Shown: in pieces, positions 1-7,400 of the stretch
Layout of the letters: each line of letters opens with the position of its first letter
Numbering within the stretch: the stretch's first letter is position 1
Assembly: GCA_031553855.1 (NCBI GenBank)
Contig: JAVBKW010000010.1
Location: forward strand, 1-64,000
Length of the DNA: 64,000 nucleotides
Source: RACS-047 sp031553855
GTDB lineage: Bacteria; Bacillota; Clostridia; Christensenellales; Pumilibacteraceae
Reading direction: 5' to 3'
The notes under the pieces: generated by a model
What the model was told of the DNA's origin: nothing
The model's input: the letters and a program-made list of their open reading frames with translations, nothing else
Database searches by the model: none
Position numbers and translations under genes: made by a program

Positions 1-1
1 G

Positions 2-196
2 CATATGTCCCGCCGGATAAAAGCGGACGTCCTTTGGGCAACAGGGCTGATGGACAACATTTGTCCGCCCTCAACCCAGTACGCCGCCTATAATAAGATA
101 ACATCCAAGAAAGAAATGATTTTATACACAAATCATTATCATGAAGTTTTACCCGGCTATTTTGACAGAATGATTACCTTTTTCAATAATAATTAA
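2..196 (+). CDS. Acetyl-xylan esterase / cephalosporin-C deacetylase family, C-terminal fragment
   Basis: Only the last 64 codons lie in the window; the frame is open to the left edge, so the ATG at 5 is probably internal. The fragment reads RIKADVLWATGLMDNICPPSTQYAAYN, the stretch around the catalytic Asp of the AXE1 family of alpha/beta hydrolases. It is followed by NHYHEVLPGYFDRMITFF, where the family's catalytic His sits. Family members remove acetyl groups from xylo-oligosaccharides or cephalosporin C in the cytoplasm. The catalytic Ser lies outside the window. Assignment rests on these two motifs only. Confidence 0.7.
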   Translation, partial: HMSRRIKADVLWATGLMDNICPPSTQYAAYNKITSKKEMILYTNHYHEVLPGYFDRMITFFNNN

Positions 197-299
197 TGAA
201 ACGATTTATTCATCGTTTCCTTAAGCTTACAGCTACGGCAAAGAAGGCGATTTGGCGCTAAAAAAATTACCACAAAATCATTGGTAATAGTATTCATCG

Positions 300-941
300 T
301 TACCTTAAATTTTTATTATGTATTCTATTTAAAAAAGATATATACACAACCGGCGGCTTGTCCTTTTTTATGCGGACGTTAGATTTTGTAATGGAAATTT
401 CATCGATCGGAACGCCGCTGTGGTATTGCAGAATTTCGTTTTCCAAGTTTCGTATGCGGTAGTCTACAACGATAGGATTAACTTTATAGTATTTAGACAA
501 ATTGTCATAAATGCTTTCCGGCGGTTCGTAGTTTTCTTCGGCGTATTTTGCGGCTTTAATAAATTCGGGGATGAAGTCCTTGTAGGGCAAAAGTAATTCG
601 GCAGCGCCTTCGTTGGCCTGCCACTCTTTTTCTTTGTCGCGCGACTCAAGATTTGTAAAACTGAAAGAAGTATGGTTCGGGTGAAACCAGTAGTGGATAA
701 GCTCGTGCGCGATATCGAACCGCTGATTGCAGCGCGGAGTGTTTTTGTTTACTAATATTCCGCTGAAAGTATCCTTACATAAAACCGCGCCGATCGAATC
801 GCTTTCGAAAGGGTGGTACTCTAGCGCGATATTTTCTTTTTTTATAATCGAAAAAATATCGGCGGGGAAATTATTATCCATACCGAATTCGTTCAGCTTA
901 TTTTCAATGCAATCGTATAAAGCGCGTTTATCATAGAGCAT
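300..941 (-). CDS. ImmA/IrrE-family zinc metallopeptidase
   Basis: A 213-residue protein with the zinc-peptidase motif HELIH near residue 79 (FDIAHELIHYWFHP). A downstream EWQANEGAAELLLP segment has the spacing typical of the third metal ligand in COG2856/ImmA-IrrE proteins. In ImmA and IrrE the peptidase cleaves a partner XRE-type repressor to relieve repression. Here the partner is plausibly the XRE gene 18 bases upstream on the same strand. The start ATG at 941 is preceded by a GGGAGA ribosome site. About 90 residues after the protease domain resemble nothing I recognise. It could instead be the toxin of an Xre/COG2856 pair or a phage-type induction switch. Confidence 0.85.
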   Translation of the reverse strand: MLYDKRALYDCIENKLNEFGMDNNFPADIFSIIKKENIALEYHPFESDSIGAVLCKDTFSGILVNKNTPRCNQRFDIAHELIHYWFHPNHTSFSFTNLESRDKEKEWQANEGAAELLLPYKDFIPEFIKAAKYAEENYEPPESIYDNLSKYYKVNPIVVDYRIRNLENEILQYHSGVPIDEISITKSNVRIKKDKPPVVYISFLNRIHNKNLR

Positions 942-959
942 TAATTCAATCTCCCGGAG

Positions 960-1304
960 CTACTTTCCGATCTTATCGTTCTTTTCCTTCATATAGCGCG
1001 CAAACTCCAAAATCTTTGCAACGTCCGCTTCGGGCAGCTGCATTTCTTCCATTTCCTTAGCTAAATGGAAATAGATATTGTTCACGCTGTTGCGCTCCGA
1101 CTCGGTTGTGGGGGGAACATCGCGCCCGAGCAAAAAGTCGGACGTACAGCCAAATAGATCGCACATCTGATTGATCGCGCCGATATCCGGCTGCCAGCGA
1201 CCGGTTTCCCATGCCGACATATTGCCCTGCGTAACGCCTAAAACTTCAGCAAGAGCCTCTTGCGTATATCCGGCGTTTTTCCTTAGATTTTTAATATTAT
1301 TCAT
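960..1304 (-). CDS. XRE-family HTH repressor (ImmR-like) paired with the ImmA-type protease
   Basis: A 114-residue protein with an N-terminal HTH_3 domain (residues 4-58; GYTQEALAEVLGVTQGNMSAWETG contains the recognition helix). A C-terminal helical segment would be the likely target of the neighbouring ImmA-type protease. The two genes are co-oriented with an 18-base gap, the usual repressor-antirepressor arrangement. The promoter and start region contain a perfect 11-base tandem repeat that overlaps the ribosome site, so the gene is probably autoregulated. Divergent from it is a small zinc-ribbon gene that the same repressor may control. Confidence 0.85.
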   Translation of the reverse strand: MNNIKNLRKNAGYTQEALAEVLGVTQGNMSAWETGRWQPDIGAINQMCDLFGCTSDFLLGRDVPPTTESERNSVNNIYFHLAKEMEEMQLPEADVAKILEFARYMKEKNDKIGK

Positions 1305-1305
1305 A

Positions 1306-1327
1306 GTATTAACCTCGTATTAACCTC
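1306..1327 (-). promoter_or_regulatory. Tandem 11-bp operator candidate over the ribosome site of the XRE gene
   Basis: GTATTAACCTC occurs twice head to tail (1306-1316 and 1317-1327). On the minus strand this places GAGGTTAATAC twice just before the ATG, so the repeat contains the ribosome-binding site. The period of 11 bases is about one helical turn. A candidate promoter lies upstream on the same strand: TTGACT at 1360-1365, a 17-base spacer, and TAAACT at 1337-1342. Confidence 0.45.
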
Positions 1328-1394
1328 TTTAAAATAAGTTTAACAAATAAACAAATAAAAGTCAAGAAAAACTTTAAAAATATTAGAAAAACTG

Positions 1395-1423
1395 TTGACA
1401 AATATAAATAGATGTGCTAATAT
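1395..1423 (+). promoter_or_regulatory. Sigma-A type promoter for the zinc-ribbon gene
   Basis: TTGACA at 1395-1400, a 17-base spacer, and TAATAT at 1418-1423, about 78 bases before the chosen start at 1502. Confidence 0.6.
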
Positions 1424-1501
1424 GTAAACACAAAGCGCAAAGATGATATTAGATGAATGAATTTAAAGCGTTTCAAAAAACAACAAAGGAGTGAAAAATA
1501 T

Positions 1502-1675
1502 ATGACTTATATTAATTGTCCGGTATGCGGCGGGAGGCTATTAGAGGGCGAGGAGGGGAGCTGCGTAAAGCTAAAGTGTAATAAGTGCGGAAAGCTGGTG
1601 AGGGTGAAGATTAAAAACGGGGAAGTGATTTTAAGCGTGGATAGTTCCAACGAGCTTCTTAAAAAGAGCAGCTAA
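1502..1675 (+). CDS. Com-like small zinc-ribbon protein
   Basis: A 57-residue protein. The ATG at 1502 is chosen over an ATG at 1457 because AAAGGAG sits at the right distance before it and the extra upstream codons are not conserved-looking. It has two Cys pairs (CPVCGG and CNKCGK) around an acidic-hydrophobic loop. This resembles the Com family, named for the phage Mu Com protein, which binds mRNA near mom. The protein lies at the left edge of a phage-derived island, consistent with a phage regulator. The exact target cannot be told. Confidence 0.55.
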   Translation: MTYINCPVCGGRLLEGEEGSCVKLKCNKCGKLVRVKIKNGEVILSVDSSNELLKKSS

Positions 1676-1855
1676 GTTATCGCGCTTATAAAATGGCAAT
1701 GCAAAAATTTGCGCGGCTCATAAAAATCCGTAATGAAAAAGGCGGCTAAATCCATCGCCAGAGGCTCGGCTGTTTCACGTCGGCGGGTCAGGGACTTGTG
1801 CCCAGAGTTTAAAATCTTTTATTCTTTTAGCGCGTAAAAAAACGCGGAACAAAAT
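1676..1855. other. Intergenic stretch without recognised features
   Basis: Between the zinc-ribbon gene and the next promoter I see no open frame with a ribosome site, no strong hairpin with a T-run and no recognisable repeat. Confidence 0.5.
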
Positions 1856-1886
1856 TTGACAATGCACTCATTCAATATGCTATAAT
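1856..1886 (+). promoter_or_regulatory. Promoter of the tail-fibre operon
   Basis: TTGACA at 1856-1861 and an extended -10 (TGCTATAAT, with TATAAT at 1881-1886). The 19-base spacing is longer than ideal, but the extended -10 compensates. Transcription would start near 1893, upstream of leader element copy 1. Confidence 0.65.
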
Positions 1887-1915
1887 AAAAGTATAGACAA
1901 AAATTAAATAAAAAT

Positions 1916-2015
1916 TTGCTAAGAAAAGACCCCGAAAGCGAGGGCAATAAAGACGGCAAACGGTTAACGAGAACCTATAAAAAGGTTTGAAAAACCGCTT
2001 GCCGTCTTTATTTTT
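1916..2015 (+). ncRNA. Leader element, copy 1, with terminator-like hairpin
   Basis: Bases 1916-1966 are identical to 3941-3991. The block contains a small GAAA-capped hairpin (ACCCCGAAAGCGAGGG) and then the 5' arm AAAGACGGCAA. This arm pairs with TTGCCGTCTTT at about 1999-2009, extended by CGGTT with AACCG across a mismatch. The closing arm is followed by ATTTTTG. Within the loop AACCT pairs with AGGTT. It lies between a promoter and the tail-fibre start at 2132, so it reads as an attenuator or a regulated leader RNA. I do not recognise it as a known family. Confidence 0.6.
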
Positions 2016-2131
2016 GAAAAAACAACGCTGCAGCTTTCGCGAAGCGGCACGAGTATATAAAAATCAGTATTGCCATCTGTTCCGGATAGGCGGCAAAAAA
2101 ACAAAATAATTAAAAAACAAGGAGAAAGAAA

Positions 2132-3484
2132 ATGGAATTTAACGACAGAAAGCCCGAATTTCCGGGCAGGGTCAGGCTGACGCCGATAGGAGGCGATATG
2201 TATAACCTGACCTACGAGGAGGGGCGAACAAGCGGCGTGAACTCACAAAATGAGCGGCTCAACCCGGGCACGCCATTGAACGCCGCAACATTCAAACAGT
2301 TGCAGGACGAGTTAAAAAGAGAGGCAAGCGCATGGGTGTCAAATGTTTACGGAGTCAGAATTGATACGACAAACAGCAATCCGGAAACGTCAGTAGTTTA
2401 TACGGATGACGCATTTGGTTTTGTTTCGGCAAAAGGCAATTATGGGAGCTACCAAAAAGGAACTATCGAGAGCTGCTATCCGTATAACCGGATTCGTCCG
2501 TGCTTATTAAAGGACGGGGTATTCGTAGGATATCTTGATCCGAATGACTATAATAAGTTTTCTGACGGAAGAGCTGCCGACATTTCAAGCGGAATCGCGG
2601 GAGATGTGATGATTGAAATACCTCACTTTTGGTATAAGCTTGAAAGGGTGAATAACTTTTTAGACGTCAAGATTTCCAACATGGAAAGAGAAGGTTTTAC
2701 GGATTTTGCATTCAGCTATAACGGAGAGGTAAAAGACCAATTCTATATCGGCGCATATTTAGGCAGCTGCGACGGAAGCGGCAAATTGCGTTCTTTGAGC
2801 GGTGCAATGCCTAATGGTAATCTGACTATGGGGCAGTTCAGAACGGCTGCTCAGGCTAACGGAGAGGGATATGAACAATTAAGCTTCAATAAATTGACTG
2901 CGTTGCAGGTGCTTTATTTATTGCAGTTTAAGAGTTTGAACAGCCAGTCAGCGCTTGGGCAGGGGTATACGAATAATATAGGAGTATATATTGCTAACGG
3001 CGCGGCAAATAAAAAAGGAATGAACTACGGCAGCCAAACAAGCAATTCGCCGGATTCGGTAATCAAATTCAACGGTATAGAAAACTTTTGGGGAAATATG
3101 GCAGTGAGGATCGACGGTTTTATCAGCAACGGAACAAATTCGATTGCGATTTCCGACGGAAATTTCAATGACTACGGTGCCGGTTATAAAAAGTATTCGG
3201 GAGCGGCGTTACCAAATCCTGATAATTTTCCTAACGAGTTTCCTATGTACATGAAAGATGTTATGGGCGACAATAATTTGGGCTTTATTCCAAGAGCAAT
3301 AAGAGGCAGCTCGTCAACTTACTACTGCGACTATGGTTTTATATCAAATAGCGGTAACCGCTATCCTGGTTTCGGCGGAGACGCGAGCACTAAGATGAAT
3401 GCGGGCGCATTCCGTTTCTATTGCGATTATGCAACAGCAAGTATTTATTCGTATCTGGGCGCACGTCTGGTATACAACATTTAA
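2132..3484 (+). CDS. Phage-type tail-fibre / receptor-binding protein with C-type-lectin-like C-terminus
   Basis: A 450-residue protein starting at an ATG with AAGGAGAAAG upstream. The N-terminus (PGRVRLTPIGGDMYNLTYEEG, then NPGTPLNAATF) is the baseplate-attachment motif common in tail fibres of phages of gut Firmicutes. The middle is rich in Gly, Asn and aromatic residues. The C-terminal 60-70 residues end in MNAGAFRFYCDYATAS...LGARLVY. This resembles the formylglycine-generating-enzyme/C-type-lectin variable domain of diversity-generating retroelement targets. No reverse transcriptase or template repeat is in the window. There are no capsid or tail-tube genes nearby, so this is a stranded or domesticated tail module. 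Confidence 0.75.
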   Translation: MEFNDRKPEFPGRVRLTPIGGDMYNLTYEEGRTSGVNSQNERLNPGTPLNAATFKQLQDELKREASAWVSNVYGVRIDTTNSNPETSVVYTDDAFGFVSAKGNYGSYQKGTIESCYPYNRIRPCLLKDGVFVGYLDPNDYNKFSDGRAADISSGIAGDVMIEIPHFWYKLERVNNFLDVKISNMEREGFTDFAFSYNGEVKDQFYIGAYLGSCDGSGKLRSLSGAMPNGNLTMGQFRTAAQANGEGYEQLSFNKLTALQVLYLLQFKSLNSQSALGQGYTNNIGVYIANGAANKKGMNYGSQTSNSPDSVIKFNGIENFWGNMAVRIDGFISNGTNSIAISDGNFNDYGAGYKKYSGAALPNPDNFPNEFPMYMKDVMGDNNLGFIPRAIRGSSSTYYCDYGFISNSGNRYPGFGGDASTKMNAGAFRFYCDYATASIYSYLGARLVYNI

Positions 3485-3500
3485 AGGAGGATAAAAAATT

Positions 3501-3740
3501 ATGTTAGTAAGAGGAACACAAGCGGTTAAACCGCAAGCAGTCGAATACGGCAAAGATACAATATATGAACGTAAGAATATTCGCCGTGTAGAAGAAACCG
3601 CGACCGAGGACGGAGACCTTCCTTTCTTAGGTTGGGAGTATGAGGAGCAGCAGTATACTTATCAGGAATGGCAGATAAAGTCTGATCTTGAAGCGAAACT
3701 AGCAATTGTAGAGCTAGCAGAAGCTCTGATAGGAGGTTAG
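3501..3740 (+). CDS. Small phage-type protein of unknown function
   Basis: A 79-residue protein that follows the tail fibre by 16 bases; its ribosome site AAAGGAGG overlaps the fibre's stop. It is acidic and aromatic-rich (LPFLGWEYEEQQYTYQEWQIKSD) with a helical C-terminus. Small genes in this position are usual between tail-fibre and holin genes of Clostridia phages (compare the XkdW/CD1375 neighbourhood). I do not recognise a named family. Its stop overlaps the ribosome site of the next gene, so the three genes are translationally linked. Confidence 0.6.
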   Translation: MLVRGTQAVKPQAVEYGKDTIYERKNIRRVEETATEDGDLPFLGWEYEEQQYTYQEWQIKSDLEAKLAIVELAEALIGG

Positions 3741-3742
3741 AA

Positions 3743-3856
3743 ATGGTTAAAATTTACGTAGATTTGATTTTAGCTAACAAAAAAACTATAGCGGACGTTC
3801 CCGAAAGATGGCGCGCTGCGGTTGCGTTGGCATTGGTTGAATCAGGAAGTTTATAA
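3743..3856 (+). CDS. CD1375-like 37-residue phage protein
   Basis: ATG at 3743 sits seven bases after AGGAGG and the frame ends with TAA at 3854-3856. The peptide begins MVKIYVDLILANKKTIADVP and continues ERWRAAVALAL. This matches the pattern of the short CD1375/XkdX-type proteins found between tail fibre and holin genes in Firmicutes prophages. Their role is not established. The position, size and KTIxDVPE signature support the call. Confidence 0.65.
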   Translation: MVKIYVDLILANKKTIADVPERWRAAVALALVESGSL

Positions 3857-3905
3857 TAATAAAGCAAGGCAGTGCTCTAATGCTTAATAAAAATAAAATA
3901 AGCAA

Positions 3906-3922
3906 AGCAAATCTGATTTGCT
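3906..3922. repeat. Perfect 8-bp inverted repeat
   Basis: AGCAAATC, one base, GATTTGCT, lying between the CD1375-like gene and leader element copy 2. It could be a weak hairpin or a protein site. No T-run follows, so it is not a clear terminator. Confidence 0.4.
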
Positions 3923-3940
3923 ATTAGATAGAAAAAAAAG

Positions 3941-4038
3941 TTGCTAAGAAAAGACCCCGAAAGCGAGGGCAATAAAGACGGCAAACGGTTAAGAGAACCT
4001 AAAAACAAAGGGTCTAAAGCTGTTTGCCGTCTTTTTCT
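3941..4038 (+). ncRNA. Leader element, copy 2, with terminator-like hairpin
   Basis: Bases 3941-3991 repeat 1916-1966 exactly. After that the loop diverges, but the closing arm (GTTTGCCGTCTTT, about 4022-4034) again pairs with AAAGACGGCAAAC, and a T-rich run follows. This one precedes the holin-RHS operon by about 40 bases and has no obvious promoter of its own. Transcription probably arrives from the tail-fibre operon or through the element itself. Confidence 0.6.
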
Positions 4039-4077
4039 TTTTAGGATAATCAACAAAATACGAGGAGTTAAATAATA

Positions 4078-4407
4078 ATGGATAATTTAGAATGGTTTTG
4101 TTCGATAGCGGGAACGGCGTTGAGCCTGCTAATTACAACGCTGACGTTTGCGATCAAGTTTTTCCGCAAGCTGAAAGAAAAGCTGAAAACGGAAAACGAC
4201 ATAAAGCTAAGCAACGCAATAATCCCGCTTATAGAGAGCGCAGAGCAGTTTCTGCACTACAGCGGTGCGGAAAAGAAAGAGTATGTGCTCACAAAAGCCA
4301 ATCAGTTCGCTATCGAAAACGATATAGATTTCAATATTGAATCAGTTTCGGAAAAGATCGAGAAATTGGTTGAACTGAGCAAGCAAGTCAATAAGAGAAT
4401 AATTTAA
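4078..4407 (+). CDS. Phage holin-like membrane protein (LL-H holin type)
   Basis: A 109-residue protein with ACGAGGAG upstream of its ATG. It has one N-terminal membrane helix (about residues 9-30, IAGTALSLLITTLTFAIKFF). A charged helical tail contains IIPLIESAEQFLHYSGAEKK and VLTKANQFA, which match the organisation of the phage LL-H holin family (pfam09682 type). Such holins let lysins or other cargo cross the membrane. It sits 26 bases before the RHS gene, an arrangement that would couple holin production with the large toxin. No endolysin is adjacent. Confidence 0.65.
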   Translation: MDNLEWFCSIAGTALSLLITTLTFAIKFFRKLKEKLKTENDIKLSNAIIPLIESAEQFLHYSGAEKKEYVLTKANQFAIENDIDFNIESVSEKIEKLVELSKQVNKRII

Positions 4408-4433
4408 AAATAAAGTAAAAAAGGAAAATAAAA

Positions 4434-7400
4434 ATGGAAAAAAATCACATAAACCAAACCAAATTAAATTTTGGCGGCGGGGCTGGAAATGCAGCTGTCA
4501 ATCTTTTTACTGGCGGAATGACTTTTGAGCATCCGGACGTTAGCATAGGAGCAAACAGCTATCAAATAGGAATTTCGCATATTTATATGAGCAATCCTGA
4601 GCCACAGTTGCTTTCAGCGTTGAATCAATGTTGCGGAATGGGTTGGAAACTTAATATTCAACAGTATCTTATAAAGTCCGGTTCAACATATTCATATTAT
4701 GACGCAAACGCAAATTGCTACGAATTTGAATTGTACGATTCTAGCGAACAGAGGTTTTACGACAAATCCGGAAGCGGGTTAGTTTTGTTTGTTAAAGTAA
4801 GTAATGGTAATACTGAGCGTTATATTGAAGATCCTCAAAAAAATAAGATGTATTTTGACAACGCCGGCAGGCTAGGAGAAATATTTTTATACGCAAACAA
4901 GAGTTCAAAAAAGATATTATATAATTCAAGTGGTTTTCCGCTCAAAATTTATGATACGAAGAAGCCGTCAAAATATATTGAGTTTATATATTCGGGCAAT
5001 CTTCTTATAAAAACTGTATGTAAGAATAATGCAGCTGAAAAACTAGTAATCCAATATACATATAATAGCGAGAACCTGACAGGGATAAAAGAGTATGCTG
5101 ATGGCACAGAACGTTATAATAGCTTATTTACATATGATAATAACGGTAAACTTAATTATGCGGTAAGGGTAAACTCCCGATCGGCAGTAAAAATTGAATA
5201 TCTTGACAATAATGTGTTTAAAATTGCAACCGGATCAATTGCAGTAACTCCGGTTTTGAGCCCAAAACAAAATGTTGTTTTTGGTTCGAACTCAACTTTT
5301 TGCGGAGATGATTTTTGCGGAGAATCCGATCAAACCCTTTCAGGTTATAATATTTCAACAAATTCTTTTGCTGCTTTGACAAGCGCAAAAATTGAATATG
5401 AATATAGTAACGGACGAAAGATTTCTGCTATTGTCGACAACAATAGGAAAAATATTATTGAATATTTTTTCAATAAGGCTGGTTTAACGACGGCGGTTTT
5501 TAAGCGCCATAACGGCACTAAATACAATCTTAAGACGTTGACGAAAGACGGCGGCACCTGCATACTAAGACATAATGATTTCTATTATAAGAATGACGTC
5601 GAGCAAAAAGCCGGGGGTATCGATTCAGTAAATAGTAAGCCCTCAGTTAAAATACCTTGCAATAACTCAAATAAAATAGAGCTTAAGTATAGTCTAATAT
5701 CGAGAGATTATGAAAATTGCGGAGGCCTTGAAGAATTTTGGAAGGAACAGACTAAAACTGAATTTAAAAACAATAATCATGTTTTGTCTTTCTGGCTAAA
5801 ATACAGCGGAGGTTCTCCGTCCTATCTGAAAACAAAAATGACCTACACTGATGGTGCAGGGGGATATGATTTCACAAAGCAGGCATATGTCGATCATACT
5901 GCGGTCGATGTTTGGCAATATGTTACAATTCCTTTTAAGTTGGAACATTCACTTAGTTGGTTAAAGTTTGAATTTTTATCCGATACTTCGGGCGAGGTGC
6001 AGATTTCAAATCTTAGGGTAAGTTTAGGAACTCCGTCAAAAGCGTATATTTCGAGAAATGCAGACCGTAGTGAAATGAGTAGTCTATGGTCTTGTTATCC
6101 GCTTTCTGAAATTTATCAAGTAGTTCTCGGAATAAAAAACCAAAGCGCACCATCAACCCTTGCAATTAATAAGGATTTTTTTGTTACAGACAGCGACATT
6201 TTCGAAACATTAAAAAATGAACATGGTCTAAGCGGCAGCTATGACTTTATCCATAACGGGGGCACAAAACGTATCGCTAATGTAACGTCCATTCAATTAT
6301 GTCCGTCATTCACCAATAGCGTACCCATGACTAAAACAAACGGATTATCTAATGTTTTTTTACGAACCGACTCGCCGGATGATAAAAGTCATACCTATAC
6401 TTTTTTTGAGTATTTGGATAATGTAGATTATGGCTTTTACATAAAGCAAACGGTCTCAACAAAATCAAACGGAGCCACTGAGCAGACAAATATTTTTAAT
6501 AGCACTGGTTATTTGCTCGAAAAAACAGACGCATACGGCGTACAGACAAAATATGTGTTAGACAGAGGCTACAATCTAACCAAGGTGATTGTTAAGAATA
6601 CATCCGGAGGAGAAACCCTTACTTATGAAAATCTTTATGATGAAACGGATCAACAAGAAAGGGAACTGCCGTCGGGCCAAAAACAAAATAATATAACAAC
6701 AAATTACACGTTCAATGATCCGTTTTGCACTATAAATACAATGCAAACAGGCTCACAATATACAACAAAATGCGAATATGACACGTTTAACCGCCCAAAA
6801 ACAGTCATGGCTCTCGATGGAACTCAGGCTAAAGCACGCAACGAGATTCGTTACGACGACTTTGGCAGGATACGCTTTTTAAGCGATTGCGATACTTTCA
6901 GCTATAGCTTTGCCTACGATAAATTCGGCATGCCAACCAAATACAGCATGATCAAACAAAACGGTCAACTTGCGGAAGAAAAAATCATGATGGAAAAATC
7001 CCGCGTTGACGATGGCGATTATAACATTTGTAAAGAAAAAATTTATGACGGCAATGGTTCCGGCGCTGAAACCGAAACAGGGGTAGACTGGTACGGCCGC
7101 ATAGATTACGTGTTGGAAAACGGAGCGCCCAGTATATGGTATAGATATCAAGAAAACGATGAGAGCGACTCTGTTGCGGCAATTGAACGCATTATAGATA
7201 AGAACGACGGAACGGCGGAATACACTTATAATTATGATTCGGATAACCGGCCGACGGGTTATGTCTTAAGCGGAGGTTCAGCGCCTCTTACAGTACGGCA
7301 AACAGCGCATAATAAAACAAGGTATTCCTTTGACGGCAAAGACACAGAAACAGAAATCGTTTATGACGAGAACGTGGGCGTGGAGCCGAGAATCTCTGAA

